IMG/VR virus record: IMGVR_UViG_3300006923_000006 | Coordinates: 99,652 to 163,651 of that record | Length of the DNA stretch: 64,000 bases | From: a virus | Strand: one strand, 5' to 3' | Shown: positions 26,950 through 37,320 of the stretch, piece after piece | How positions within the stretch are numbered: the first letter of the stretch is position 1 | How the letters are laid out: the number at the start of each line of letters is the position of its first letter | Program-made: the position numbers and the translations under genes | Notes under the pieces: model-generated | Database searches by the model: none | Seen by the model: only the letters and a program-made list of their open reading frames with translations | What the model was told of the DNA's origin: nothing

Positions 26950-29900
26950 TTAACCATTGTTCATACCAAATTCTGATTTAAGTCCAGCGATAGCAGTGTC
27001 TACTTGACCAACTACCATTTCTTTAACCACACTAATAAGCTTGCTTTGTATACCTTCTGCTAACGTATTACCACCAGCAAATGTAACATTGACATTATGT
27101 GTAGCAACATGATTAACTTCTCTTGGAAAATTATTCAGAGCTTCTATATGGGTTTGTAATCCACTATTGAAAGAACTAACAGCAGCAGCAAATTTACCAG
27201 TATCTACACCTTCTCTGTTACTACTACTATCCGCTCGTATTCCAGCTTGCATTCCTGCTTGTAATCCAACTTTTCTAACTGGTCCACCGTGTTTGAATCC
27301 TTTAATACCAAGGTTTCGTCCAGCAATATTAGCGTCTCTTAAAACATCTCTAGGCATTCCTTTGTCTGTTCCTTTGTTTCTAATATATTTTAAAGCTGTT
27401 CGTAAAGCACGAACATCTGGAGTACTAGGCAGTGTTTCTAGTAGGTTTAATCCAGCTTCTGGATTGTTTTTTAATGATATTGCTGTTGTTCTGTTAAATA
27501 TTCTTTGACGGTCTGAACCGCTATATCTCCTACCTTTGCTAATTGAATGATGTCTAAAAGCCCATTTTTTAGCTCTACGATTTCTTTCTGCTAACCAATT
27601 CGCTCTTCTTTCTGCTTTACCAGCTAAATAATTTTCTCTTCTTTCTGCTCTACGTCGTGGGTCTAGTCTTCTAACACGACCACCACGAGCAAATCTATCG
27701 GCATTGTTAAGCTCATTAAGTGCGTCTGGTCCTAAAGCAGAAGCGGCATCTTTGCGAATAACAAACTCACCAGGAGTTAACATAGCAGGAACAGTATCAC
27801 GTCTACCAGAACCAGGAACACCACCCCCAGTATTTCTAACAATACCAGCACCTATAGGAATTCTAGCAGATAAACCAATAAGAAAATCTTTTAAAGTAAT
27901 ATGTAGTTTATTGACAAAATTGTTTAAAATAGTTTTTTCGTAGTTTGCCAAAGCTAACGCAGCCGCAGCAGCTTGTTTTTGAACAATAATAGCTTCTTTT
28001 TGAAGTTTAACTATTTCAGCATCTTCTACTTTTAATGCACTGCCAAGATACTTACCTAAAGCACCCTCAAGAATCTTATTACCTGTTTCACCAGTTCTTC
28101 CTACAACTGCTCCACCAAATCTTTTCAAACCTGCTTGAATTAATCTAAGTTCGGCACCACCAATTTTAGATATGTCTCTGTCACCAGAAGCAAACTTCCT
28201 AGCAGCAAGCAACTCTTTAATTATTTGTCTTTGGCCTTTTCTGTCTGCTCCAATAAAACCTTCTGCAATACCAATCTTAGCTGCCCTAGCACTTTCTACT
28301 TCTTCTAATCTTTTTAGCGTATCAGCAGTACGACCAGAACCATCAGCAAGTTTTTTCAAAGCCTCAGTTGTAGACTGAATAATAGGTTGAAGTTTAGCTT
28401 GTTGAATATCTGTTCCTTTTGCAAACGCTTCATTAAGGGCATTTAAATTCTTAGCCAAAACATCAACATCAGCACTACCCGCTAGTCCAACAGCAGCAGA
28501 TTGAGCAATACGATTACCAATTCCTGCTCTGCCAAATTCTGTGCCTGCAAAACTATCTTGCAAACTAGTAACTCCAGCAGCAGCAGATTGAGAGTTAGAA
28601 AACGCATCAACCGTTCTGCCTCTTTGTCCAAACACCGTCGATAATTGTTGTGCTAAAGCTTTTTCGTAGTTTGCAGCAGCAACAGCAGCATCATTAAAGG
28701 TTTTAACAAGAGGATTAAATTTGCTTGTAAATTTTTCAACAGCACCAGGAACATCTTCTATAAGCTTAGCAAATTCATCAACACCAAGTTCAGAAATTTG
28801 TCTTTGGATATCATTAGCAACAATGTCACTAACACCAAAACCTCTTAATGCATCACCAATTCCTGTTGGTCCATCTCCTTTGTATTTACTAGCAAGATTT
28901 GGAGAAGCAAATATTTTAGTTAAAGCTTCTTTGGTTATACCAACTTGTCTAAAAGATTCAGCTTGTGATTTACTTGTATATCCCCTGTTAACAAGTTTGT
29001 GTAAACTACTAGTCTGTCTAGCAGTACCTGTTAAACCTATATCATCATATCCTCTAATTAATCCAGCAGCAGAAGTACTTGGTCCCAAAAGAGGCTTTAC
29101 AGTAGCTTCTCTGATTCTTTTTGTAGTGTCAAATATAGAACTAGACATTTGAGTAATACCATCACCCAAAAATTCAATAGCATCAATAACTTTTATAGAA
29201 GCATTTCTAGCTCGATGTTGAGCATCTAATTGTTCTGCATAATCAGCGCGATAAGTACTATTAGCATTTACAAAAATTTCTCCTAATATTTCAGTTTCTT
29301 TTCTAAATTCTGCTCCCGTCATTCCTTCAAAATCGCCTCTTTGGCGTCTTGTTTCAATTACACCAATTGCTTCTTTTTCACTAGCTTTAGCAAATTCGTA
29401 AACTCTTCTATCTCTAGCTTCAACATCTGCCTTAGATAGTTCTGCTCCAGCGCCTGCGTTCTTACCAAATGCTTTCCCTTTATTTGCTAGTTCTATAGCT
29501 TCTTTATCAGTAGAAGCAAAAGTAGCATTAAGAGCAGAAACAGGATTATAAACTTGTCCGATTCCTCTTCCAATCAAACCAAGTGCAGAAAAAAATGTAC
29601 CAACAGCACCTGCGTCTTGATTTAATGCTCCTTTTTTTCTTTGTCTAAAAGCTTCAGCTATTTTTTCTTCTTGAACTTTTCTATCTGCGGCATTTTTACT
29701 TGCTCCTTTATCAGAAAATTCTTGAAGAATATCAGAAAATTTAGTATTTCGTACTTTTTCATCAAGAGCAACTAAAGCATTACCGGCACCTATAGCGCCC
29801 ACAGCCAAGGCTGCTAATCCAACAGCTAAAGGACCACCACCAACAGCAGATGCTAAAAATCCACCAGTTAATGCACCACCACCACCACCAGAGGCAATTG

Positions 29901-32043
29901 CTCCAATAGTACTATCTTCACCTAATGCTCCACTGGCGGCTAAAGCAACACCAGCAATACCAGCGGCTTTACCTCCTACTCCAAGTCCTGTTTTAAATCT
30001 TTGTTGACGCAATCTGGCTCTTGTTGCTTTTCGCCCAGCATTCCTTGCTTTTTCACGTCTTTTTTGTTTTTCGTCTATATTTTTTCGATGTGCAAGTAGA
30101 TTATCATTTGCTACTCCAGCATCTCTTACTAATTTAGGACCGTCTAATCTTACAGCGTCTTTTTTTGCTTTTCGATATGCAGCATCTCGTTGTTCGTGTA
30201 TTTTGGTAATTCTATCAACTCTTGCTTGTTGTTTAACAAAAGCTGGAGATGTTGTACCACCAAATGTTGATTGTTCAATACCTGCTAATACGCTTTTTTC
30301 TTGTCTAAGTTTTCTGCCAGATTGAACAGCTTGCTGTCCTGTAAAATATTCTCTACTTGTTTGATGAGATGCTTTAATAGCAGCATCATAAGCAGCCCGA
30401 GCTTGTTTATACAAACCCGCATCTTTTTTATCTGGTTTAGCTTGACCAGGAGAAAAAAGTTTAGGCTTATTAAAAACTTGGTTAAAACTACTAACACGAT
30501 GACGAAGACTTGGTGTTCCAGGTTTTCCAACGGTTCCTGTAATAAAATTACCATTAACGTCTCTTTTTCCAGCGATACCTGTGCCGCGAGTACCAGGAAT
30601 AAGATTTTTAAGACCTGGAATTCTAGTAGCACCAAAAGCTAACAAAGCAGGAGCCAAAGGAGCTAAAGCACTGATAACTTTTAAAATTGTTGATGCAAGA
30701 CTTTCCATAGTCTTAATAAATATTTGAATTTCAGAGTTACTGGCAAGTGTCGCAATAGTATTAACAAATTCGTTTCTTAATTTTGCTAATCTATTTTCTG
30801 TACCTTCTGCTGCAATTCCAGCGTCTCTAATAAGTTGGTCTGGAGCATCTCTTAATAATTGAGCGGTCTTTAGAGCAACTTCTGGACCACCAGCAATAGC
30901 AGCATGAGCGACAGGTAAACGACGAACACCACCAACAGCTTGGCCAATTTGTGCTCTTCTTCTATCACCGGGTTTAAGTTTAGAAACAACAGCGTCTAAT
31001 TTAACCAAAGCTTCAGTAGCACCAACAAATATATGTTCGCCGTTTTTGCCAACTCTTTCTAAATTAATACCAAATTCTTTTAAAGCATTACGAGTAGATT
31101 GTTTTTGCAGTCTAGTAATAATAGTGTTTAAAGAACGCGCAACTTCGTTAACAGGACGACCAGAATGAGTAGCAGCAATACCAATCAAAGCCATAGTTTC
31201 AGCAGCATCACCACCAGAACTTTTAACCGTATTACCAAGAATAGTTATACCTTCAGACAAACCCTGAACATCAGCAGAAGTTGTTTTAGCTGTTGTAAGA
31301 ATCTGATTAAAAGCTTTTCTAGCACCATTTTCTGTAACACCAAAAATCTTATTCAAGGTAACATAAGTGGTGGCAAGTCTACTAACGTCAGTAACTTGTT
31401 TATTAACATCTAGTTCAGAGAATAATTTGACTAAAGAAACATTAGCGTTCAAACCTGCTTGTTCCACAGTAACTAAAGCTTGTGCTACTTTACCAGCATC
31501 AGCACCTACACGAACAGATTGACTACGAACCTCTTTATTAATTTTTGTGATATCATCACTACTAATGCTTGTACCACGGATTTGACCAATAGCTACAAAC
31601 TTAGATTGTAATTGAATATTTTTTGTTATAGCATCATTAATTAATTGTACGGTTCTATAAAAAGCAAACGAACTAACAATAACGGTTTTAAGTCTGCGTG
31701 TATAATTACCCCAAGCTGAGTTTCCAGCATTAACCAACAAACTCTGCTGAGTTAATGCGGTATTACTTCTTTTTATAGAAACAGTTTGAGATTTAAATGC
31801 CTGATTAGACCTATTGATAGATTTTTGCTGAGCAGTTAAAGTTTTGTTAGCAGCAGCACTAGCTGTAGACACTCCCTTAAGTTCACTAGTAAGACCACGT
31901 AATGCTGCTTTATTAAACTGGACATCTGCCTTTAACACAACTCCTTTGAGTTGGTTATTAATTTGTGCCTTAACTGCTTTAACATTAGTTGTAGAAGGTG
32001 CTTTTAACGCTAAGTGTGCAGATATGATAAATGGTTTAGCCAT
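26950..32043 (-). CDS. Tail tape measure protein
   Basis: 1697 residues, the longest gene. An N-terminal helical region is followed by the tape-measure core (AQALVTVEQAGLNANVS, TADVQGLSEGITILGNTV, EVARSLNTIITRLQKQ), hydrophobic Gly/Ala stretches near the middle (GGALTGGFLASAVGGGP, LAVGLAALAVGAIGAGNALV), and the C-terminal signature DTVPAMLTPGEFVIRKDAA followed by FARGG. It sets tail length and is ejected with DNA; its length would suit a tail of roughly 250 nm if the usual 1.5 angstrom per residue holds. Confidence 0.92.
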   Translation of the reverse strand: MAKPFIISAHLALKAPSTTNVKAVKAQINNQLKGVVLKADVQFNKAALRGLTSELKGVSTASAAANKTLTAQQKSINRSNQAFKSQTVSIKRSNTALTQQSLLVNAGNSAWGNYTRRLKTVIVSSFAFYRTVQLINDAITKNIQLQSKFVAIGQIRGTSISSDDITKINKEVRSQSVRVGADAGKVAQALVTVEQAGLNANVSLVKLFSELDVNKQVTDVSRLATTYVTLNKIFGVTENGARKAFNQILTTAKTTSADVQGLSEGITILGNTVKSSGGDAAETMALIGIAATHSGRPVNEVARSLNTIITRLQKQSTRNALKEFGINLERVGKNGEHIFVGATEALVKLDAVVSKLKPGDRRRAQIGQAVGGVRRLPVAHAAIAGGPEVALKTAQLLRDAPDQLIRDAGIAAEGTENRLAKLRNEFVNTIATLASNSEIQIFIKTMESLASTILKVISALAPLAPALLAFGATRIPGLKNLIPGTRGTGIAGKRDVNGNFITGTVGKPGTPSLRHRVSSFNQVFNKPKLFSPGQAKPDKKDAGLYKQARAAYDAAIKASHQTSREYFTGQQAVQSGRKLRQEKSVLAGIEQSTFGGTTSPAFVKQQARVDRITKIHEQRDAAYRKAKKDAVRLDGPKLVRDAGVANDNLLAHRKNIDEKQKRREKARNAGRKATRARLRQQRFKTGLGVGGKAAGIAGVALAASGALGEDSTIGAIASGGGGGALTGGFLASAVGGGPLAVGLAALAVGAIGAGNALVALDEKVRNTKFSDILQEFSDKGASKNAADRKVQEEKIAEAFRQRKKGALNQDAGAVGTFFSALGLIGRGIGQVYNPVSALNATFASTDKEAIELANKGKAFGKNAGAGAELSKADVEARDRRVYEFAKASEKEAIGVIETRRQRGDFEGMTGAEFRKETEILGEIFVNANSTYRADYAEQLDAQHRARNASIKVIDAIEFLGDGITQMSSSIFDTTKRIREATVKPLLGPSTSAAGLIRGYDDIGLTGTARQTSSLHKLVNRGYTSKSQAESFRQVGITKEALTKIFASPNLASKYKGDGPTGIGDALRGFGVSDIVANDIQRQISELGVDEFAKLIEDVPGAVEKFTSKFNPLVKTFNDAAVAAANYEKALAQQLSTVFGQRGRTVDAFSNSQSAAAGVTSLQDSFAGTEFGRAGIGNRIAQSAAVGLAGSADVDVLAKNLNALNEAFAKGTDIQQAKLQPIIQSTTEALKKLADGSGRTADTLKRLEEVESARAAKIGIAEGFIGADRKGQRQIIKELLAARKFASGDRDISKIGGAELRLIQAGLKRFGGAVVGRTGETGNKILEGALGKYLGSALKVEDAEIVKLQKEAIIVQKQAAAAALALANYEKTILNNFVNKLHITLKDFLIGLSARIPIGAGIVRNTGGGVPGSGRRDTVPAMLTPGEFVIRKDAASALGPDALNELNNADRFARGGRVRRLDPRRRAERRENYLAGKAERRANWLAERNRRAKKWAFRHHSISKGRRYSGSDRQRIFNRTTAISLKNNPEAGLNLLETLPSTPDVRALRTALKYIRNKGTDKGMPRDVLRDANIAGRNLGIKGFKHGGPVRKVGLQAGMQAGIRADSSSNREGVDTGKFAAAVSSFNSGLQTHIEALNNFPREVNHVATHNVNVTFAGGNTLAEGIQSKLISVVKEMVVGQVDTAIAGLKSEFGMNNG

Positions 32044-32065
32044 ATTAGCCTCATACTAGTATAAT

Positions 32066-32109
32066 AAAAAAAGGCAGACCACTAGCCATCCTTCAAGGAA
32101 AAACTAGTG
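32066..32109 (-). terminator. Possible weak terminator before tape measure
   Basis: Minus-strand stem CACTAG/CTAGTG with a long loop, then GGTCTGCC and eight Ts. The T-run is five to seven bases from the stem, so it may attenuate rather than stop transcription into the tape measure gene. Confidence 0.35.
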
Positions 32110-32131
32110 ATATACCCATTAAACTGTCCAA

Positions 32132-33013
32132 TTATTTTGCGGAACTTTTTGCCTTCTTTTTAGACTTAACTTCCGGTTGTGTTTTAACTTCTTCTTTTGG
32201 TTCTTCTGAGATTTCGGGTTTTACAACACCTAAGTCATCTTCAAAATTGCCGTACTCTTCAAAGTTGTTGTCAACTACGTTGCCTTCGATGTCAACTCGT
32301 TCGCCTTTGTCGTTAACAACATACCCTTCGTCGTCAACTAGCTTTCCATCAATATCTACTTTATGTCCTTCTTTATTAACGAGATTTAGTTCGTCGTCAA
32401 CAAATCCAAACTTACTTAGAAAAATGTTTTCTGGGAGTTTCTTTTCCCAGTCATTGTCTAAGTCGTAAATCAACATACTTAGTTGAGATGCCGCTTGAGA
32501 AGCATACGTTTCAGACTGTTTACTGTGGTATGCTTCTACACTATCAAATACTTTCTCGCCCTCTTCGTCTTTAACACAGTGAGATACCAAAAAGTCAAAC
32601 TTTGCGTCTTCACAAATAGATTCCGCAGTTAACCCTTCGTGTTCTCTCATGATACTACTAAGAACAGTGTGTTTGATAACGTCTCTACGAATGTCAATAG
32701 CAAGTTCTTTGGCGGCAGATATTTTGTTTAATCCCGCCTTTTTGCCTTGTCGTAGTTTCTCGCGATTAGTAGCAATAGCCAATTCGAGTTTGTCTAACTC
32801 TTTTTGCTGGTCATTGTCCCACAATCCGCGATTTGTCATGTGCTCTGCTAACTCTTTTTTCCACAACGCACCCGAACTAGTACATTGTTTGAACGTAGCA
32901 CTTGCTACGATTTGTGCTTCTCGTAAAAGTTTTGGCGTAGGTCTTGTAACATAAACTGTAACATCTTTACCTTCGCTGTCCTGAGATTCTACCTTAATTC
33001 TGTTGCGAGCCAT
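32132..33013 (-). CDS. Tail assembly chaperone-like protein
   Basis: 293 residues. VYVTRPTPKLLREAQIVAS, then SGALWKKELAEHM and a helical body match phage proteins placed just before the tape measure. The C-terminal 90 residues are acidic and repeat the theme KVDIDGKLVDDEGYVV / RVDIEGNVVD, ending in a Lys-rich tail. Position suggests it helps fold the tape measure; no frameshift product like lambda gpGT is evident. Confidence 0.5.
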   Translation of the reverse strand: MARNRIKVESQDSEGKDVTVYVTRPTPKLLREAQIVASATFKQCTSSGALWKKELAEHMTNRGLWDNDQQKELDKLELAIATNREKLRQGKKAGLNKISAAKELAIDIRRDVIKHTVLSSIMREHEGLTAESICEDAKFDFLVSHCVKDEEGEKVFDSVEAYHSKQSETYASQAASQLSMLIYDLDNDWEKKLPENIFLSKFGFVDDELNLVNKEGHKVDIDGKLVDDEGYVVNDKGERVDIEGNVVDNNFEEYGNFEDDLGVVKPEISEEPKEEVKTQPEVKSKKKAKSSAK

Positions 33014-33395
33014 CTTCTTTGTTCTCCACCCTTTCTAAATTCCTAACTGGTAATTTTAATTGATAACGAGTCCACTCTACGTTATAATTTTCTAACTCTT
33101 TCCTAAGACTTCTAATTTGTGCATTGCCGTTATCCAAAATACGCTGTCTGACATCTTCATACATCTCTTTGAATTCAACTTGTTCTGGCTGTAATTCGCC
33201 GTTTTCGTCTTCCCATAAGAATGAAAATTTCTTTTCCACAGCATCTAAGGCACCAATCATCGTAGTTGTTATTTTTTTCTTGATGATTTTTTCTAACCTA
33301 TCTTTGGAATCTTGGTTGTATTTTAAATCACGTTCTTTTTCTTTTGCTCTTTTAGCTTGCAAAAAGGTGATTATATTGTCTGGTCTATTGTCCAT
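32994..33395 (-). CDS. Conserved tail-assembly protein, unknown function
   Basis: 133 residues, charged and mostly helical (FLQAKRAKEKERDLKYN, RQRILDNGNAQIRSLRKELE). Overlaps the following chaperone-like gene by 20 bases and shares a base with the preceding one. The ILDNGNAQIRSL segment is familiar from phage genes at this place, so an assembly role is likely. Not further known. Confidence 0.45.
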   Translation of the reverse strand: MDNRPDNIITFLQAKRAKEKERDLKYNQDSKDRLEKIIKKKITTTMIGALDAVEKKFSFLWEDENGELQPEQVEFKEMYEDVRQRILDNGNAQIRSLRKELENYNVEWTRYQLKLPVRNLERVENKEDGSQQN

Positions 33396-34429
33396 TATTT
33401 TTGTCCTTTTACCATTTCGTTGTATGCCTGCGACATAGCTATTGACCTATCCCGCTGAACATCTGGAAACTCTTGTTGTTTCATCATTCCTTTTTCTTCT
33501 AGTAAGTTCATTCTTTGTTGTAGAATAGAACGACTATAGTCTGTATTTAAGTCATAAATCTTATCAGCATCGTCTTGAGTGTCAACTTTAACATATTGTT
33601 CTGAGTGGTTGCTGAGTTTAGATTCTGCCAATCTTACGTTTCTTTGCCCGTCTCTGTCTTTCTTTTGTGATATTAGCCAACCATCCAACATGTCATCGTC
33701 ATCAAATACGTCATCTGCTGGAGCGTCTGGCGACTCTTTAATGTTGTCATATAGACTAGACCACATAACTAATCGTTGTTGGTCCATTGTCATTTCACAA
33801 GACGGAATGCCAAAAACTTCAAAATTCTTACCAGCAGTCCACGTTAAATCCCAAGGTGAACTTCTGGCTAGTTCTCGAATCGTAGCTTCTTCTACAAATG
33901 ACTCATTAAATTTATTTAACACAGTCTGTATAGAAATATTATACCAATTACATCTTTTGTTGCTATGTAGGTGATATGTACTGTTTTTTAAATAATGTAC
34001 TATTTTAGCTAATGTTGCTAAACCGTGACATGTCATATGGTCAAAAGCGTGCAAGATTCTATTCAGTCTATTGTATTCGTCTTTTGCTACTTTAAGATAC
34101 TTTCTAACTCTTGCTTTTTGATTGCTGCGAAAATAACTTTTAAACAGTTCAACTTTCCAATATTCAATATGGTTTGGCAAAACATCGTCTATTTCGTTTT
34201 GCTTATCCTCTGACCACATATCTTTATCTATCAAAACAGCTTTAATGCCCGTATCATCATAAACATTCTGATTTAAACATTTGTTATATTCTATTTCGTA
34301 AATAGCTTGTGCTTCATACATTAAGTCTTTATTTGGTCTGTTAACCTTAAGTATGGTCTTTCTATATGGAATTAACAAAGTACCAGAAGTGATTCTAGCA
34401 ATCAGCAATTCTTTTTGCCTAAAATTCAT
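33395..34429 (-). CDS. Conserved tail-region protein, unknown function
   Basis: 344 residues from the ATG at 34429, preceded by AGGAAGG; an earlier in-frame ATG (34450) lies against the T-run of the upstream terminator and is unlikely. Highly helical with many Trp/Tyr (CHGLATLAKIVHYLKN, LARSSPWDLTWTAG). Found next to tail chaperones, like similar proteins in related phages; no known motif. Confidence 0.5.
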   Translation of the reverse strand: MNFRQKELLIARITSGTLLIPYRKTILKVNRPNKDLMYEAQAIYEIEYNKCLNQNVYDDTGIKAVLIDKDMWSEDKQNEIDDVLPNHIEYWKVELFKSYFRSNQKARVRKYLKVAKDEYNRLNRILHAFDHMTCHGLATLAKIVHYLKNSTYHLHSNKRCNWYNISIQTVLNKFNESFVEEATIRELARSSPWDLTWTAGKNFEVFGIPSCEMTMDQQRLVMWSSLYDNIKESPDAPADDVFDDDDMLDGWLISQKKDRDGQRNVRLAESKLSNHSEQYVKVDTQDDADKIYDLNTDYSRSILQQRMNLLEEKGMMKQQEFPDVQRDRSIAMSQAYNEMVKGQK

Positions 34430-34450
34430 ATACCTTCCTGTAAGTTCCAT

Positions 34451-34483
34451 AAAAAAACCAGCTTGACTGTTAAGCCAAACTGG
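34451..34483 (-). terminator. Intrinsic terminator after tail tube gene
   Basis: Minus-strand stem CCAGTTTG/CAAGCTGG (one G-T pair), ten-base loop, seven Ts. It follows the tail tube stop at 34493, so the tube gene can be expressed above the genes behind it. Confidence 0.85.
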
Positions 34484-34492
34484 CTTGTGTTA

Positions 34493-35530
34493 TTAGTTAT
34501 TAACTCCAGGGTTTTGGTCCTGAGTAATTGTTAAGTCATTAAAAGTGGTATAACTATAACTATTAGTGTCGTTACCACCACCAGTATCACCACCACCAGA
34601 TGTTACACTAGATAGTTTGTTTTGAGTACCAAGGTAGAACAATGTTGAGTCTTCAAGCTTAACTTGAATAGTATGAGCACTTAAGTTGTTACCATCAGCA
34701 AGAACACCAGCTTCGGTAGCTTCAATTTGGTCACCAGTTGTTGACAAAACTTCAATTTCTGTGGTTACTTCAACAGGAAATGTAACAAATCTGAAGAATG
34801 GTCCACGTCTACCAAGTTCGTTCAAAGCTTCACGACCAAGGTCAACACTAAAGGTAACATTCTGAACGTGAGCACCATATACGTCTACTGTCTTGTTGTT
34901 TGTACCAGAAGAAGAAATACCTGGAATACCATTTGTTCCACCAGGAAGCAAGGTTTCGGTTAGTTGACCAAATACAACATTTTGTCGTCTTTGAACACCG
35001 CCGTTACCAGAATCTAAAGCTAGAGGAGTATCAGCATTATCAAACAAAGAACCACTGAAAGTATATGCGGCAGACAACCATGTTTTATCGTTACCAACCA
35101 AACTCACAGATTCAGTGCAGTTACCTTCAGTCGGGATTGTATATGTTAAACTATTAACGTACATACCAGACAAGTTAACTTGTGCAACTGGAACACCAGA
35201 AGCAGCATTTTGCGTATCGCCAAAAATACTCATAGCAACATTGGCTCTAGCACCTGAACGTCCAGAAAGTGTGTTACTTGCAGCATCTACAGTAGCCAAG
35301 TGGTAAAGTAATGGGTATCCATCCAAAACTCTTTCAACAGTCATTTCAATATCTGGAATATCTTCGATATTTTGATAGATAGAAATTTGACCATATTCAA
35401 ACACTTGCTCTAGATTAAAGGTGGTTGTAATACCAGCACTTTGCACACCGTGAACTACAGCATGTGTAGAACTACCGTGTGGAGCAACTCCGATGGCTTT
35501 CACAGCCCAAAAAATACGATTATTGACCAT
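34493..35530 (-). CDS. Major tail tube protein
   Basis: 345 residues. RIFWAVKAIGVAPHG, then ITTTFNLEQVFEYGQISIYQ, EMTVERVLDGYPLL, and SVSLVGNDKTWL are the beta-rich pattern of major tail proteins. Present alone between its own promoter-like motif and a terminator, as expected for a high-copy protein. A Ser/Gly/Asn tail (TSGGGDTGGGNDTNS) precedes the last strand. Confidence 0.8.
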   Translation of the reverse strand: MVNNRIFWAVKAIGVAPHGSSTHAVVHGVQSAGITTTFNLEQVFEYGQISIYQNIEDIPDIEMTVERVLDGYPLLYHLATVDAASNTLSGRSGARANVAMSIFGDTQNAASGVPVAQVNLSGMYVNSLTYTIPTEGNCTESVSLVGNDKTWLSAAYTFSGSLFDNADTPLALDSGNGGVQRRQNVVFGQLTETLLPGGTNGIPGISSSGTNNKTVDVYGAHVQNVTFSVDLGREALNELGRRGPFFRFVTFPVEVTTEIEVLSTTGDQIEATEAGVLADGNNLSAHTIQVKLEDSTLFYLGTQNKLSSVTSGGGDTGGGNDTNSYSYTTFNDLTITQDQNPGVNN

Positions 35531-35656
35531 TTAAGTTATTATCCTATAGAGATTTAGAGTATTTATAAGTTAAATAATTACAAATTTTTCTAATTAAAAG
35601 TTATGTTTGAATAATTGGATTTACAGAAATACCAATCAGTAAACAAGTTATCTATT

Positions 35657-35665
35657 GTATTATAC
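35657..35665 (-). promoter_or_regulatory. Putative late promoter (-10-only motif)
   Basis: Minus-strand GTATAATAC within GGTGTATAATACAATAG, about 127 bases before the tail tube start. No -35 hexamer at normal spacing. The gap 35531-35676 holds no gene. Shares the core with 17677, 49033 and 56053. Confidence 0.55.
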
Positions 35666-35676
35666 ACCAAGGAGAC

Positions 35677-36651
35677 CTAAATATCGGTCAAAACAACATG
35701 AGTCGTCATATCCACAGATGTGGTGTACACATTATGGCTTAACCACTGTCCATTACTGAAGTTCGAGTCAGAAAAAGTCAATTTTCCATATTGGATATTA
35801 CTTCCGGTATCTCTGTAACCTCCTACTCCGCTATGACTTACTAGCTTAGGATATGACATCGCTCCAGAAACCCTATCTCCATTGGCATCAAGAGGAAAAA
35901 CATCATCATCTGCCATTCTATCAGGGTCAAACATGAAAATAGTCTTTTCTGTCTGATGGCCAATAATGTCTGCTATTTTTTGGGCTTCTTCGTCGTTTTC
36001 TGCAATAACGTGAAAAATTACGTCAGTCCACACATTTTGAGCAGAACCTAATTGGTATGGGGTATATTCTCGTCTTGGAGTTATTTCTACTGCTACCATC
36101 GGCAAAGGAAGTCTGGTTTGTGCTAATTGTGACCACTGACCACTACTGCTAACATAGTCAGATTCGTCTACTCTGTAGGAACGGGTTTGGATTTCTCTTA
36201 ACCACGGAACTGCTCTAGCATCGCGGAATTTAACCCACTTATGACTAAATTCCAAATGAACATTACTAGTCAAGGCAATTGCAGTATCAAATACTACTCT
36301 TCCTTCTAAATGGTTAATATAGTATGTACCACTACCTCTTGGGGTAAATACATCATCTACAAACACGCCAGATATGTCAATGGGCTCAGATTGTGTTGTT
36401 CCGCTTTGCCATACCCAATCGCTTTGATAACCTTCCCAAACTGTACCAGACGTAAATCGTGGGTCAGCTATTGGACGTAAGGTATGTCTTGTTCCGCCAT
36501 ATGCACCAGATGTTGGCACTGTAATATTCATAAAATTACCGGCGTTTAAGAATCCCCAGTCAAAAAATTCAATTAAGTTTATTTTTAGCTTTTTCGACAA
36601 GGTAGAATCACCAAAGTCAGAGAAGCCTTTTAATGTGTCGTGTGTAGCCAT
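35677..36651 (-). CDS. Tail or head-tail completion protein
   Basis: 324 residues. The body contains WVKFRDARAVPWLREIQ, LPLPMVAVEITPRREY and VIFHVIAENDEEAQKIADI, which I know only as a conserved phage protein encoded between connector and tail tube genes. Overlaps the next upstream gene by one base. Likely a tail terminator or completion protein by position. Confidence 0.5.
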   Translation of the reverse strand: MATHDTLKGFSDFGDSTLSKKLKINLIEFFDWGFLNAGNFMNITVPTSGAYGGTRHTLRPIADPRFTSGTVWEGYQSDWVWQSGTTQSEPIDISGVFVDDVFTPRGSGTYYINHLEGRVVFDTAIALTSNVHLEFSHKWVKFRDARAVPWLREIQTRSYRVDESDYVSSSGQWSQLAQTRLPLPMVAVEITPRREYTPYQLGSAQNVWTDVIFHVIAENDEEAQKIADIIGHQTEKTIFMFDPDRMADDDVFPLDANGDRVSGAMSYPKLVSHSGVGGYRDTGSNIQYGKLTFSDSNFSNGQWLSHNVYTTSVDMTTHVVLTDI

Positions 36652-37319
36652 TATAGTGCTCCTAAGAATTTTTCTACAATGATTGCTCTAACATGTGCTT
36701 TAAAAACTCCGTCTCTTGCATTAAGAGAACGTGTAACCCAGTTAGAATTAACAGTACCAGCATATTTAGAAGGAACTCGCCAAGACCTGGAATCATTAAA
36801 AACCATAATCGCCTGTCCAGAACGTCCTGAACCATCACGAAAATCTATTCTAAAATCTTGAATAATAAGTTCATTACCTCTAAATAACAACCAATTTAAC
36901 CAAGGTAAATGGTCTCCTTTTTTGGTATCTACAATAGCAGGAGCAGTAAGTACTGTTTCGTCTAAATCGTTAACAATACCAACTGTTATACCAGCGCCTG
37001 TAATTTTACCTTGTTGATTAACATGAAAAGGTTTAGATGTTACTGTGACTTGATTAGCAATCATATCTACTATTTTATCAACTCTGGATGATGCTGTCCC
37101 TTTAGGAAAACCAAAATGCCCAATCAACGCACCAGAAGTTAAAGCTATATATGTGGCATGTGATGTAAGATATAAAGGAATTACTTCTATAAGACGTTGC
37201 TCTATTCTATTTGCGGTATGAACTAATATATCGTTAATGTGGTCTACAAGAGCAATAGTTGCTTTAATTCTAAAACTTTTGGTACTTTCAGTAATTTGTA
37301 ATTCAACTTTTTTAACCAT
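36651..37319 (-). CDS. Head-tail joining or tail completion protein
   Basis: 222 residues. An N-terminal helix pair (TIALVDHINDILVHTANRIE) is followed by a strand-rich part (GAGITVGIVNDLDETVL, LIIQDFRIDFRDGSG). The order in the operon (connector genes upstream, tube downstream) points to a neck or completion role, as for HK97 gp10-like proteins. Sequence evidence alone is weak. Confidence 0.45.
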   Translation of the reverse strand: MVKKVELQITESTKSFRIKATIALVDHINDILVHTANRIEQRLIEVIPLYLTSHATYIALTSGALIGHFGFPKGTASSRVDKIVDMIANQVTVTSKPFHVNQQGKITGAGITVGIVNDLDETVLTAPAIVDTKKGDHLPWLNWLLFRGNELIIQDFRIDFRDGSGRSGQAIMVFNDSRSWRVPSKYAGTVNSNWVTRSLNARDGVFKAHVRAIIVEKFLGAL

Positions 37320-37320
37320 A

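Noticed and set aside
32994-33013. Programmed frameshift linking two tail chaperone genes
   Set aside because: No slippery heptamer is visible in the 20-base overlap, and both genes have their own starts.
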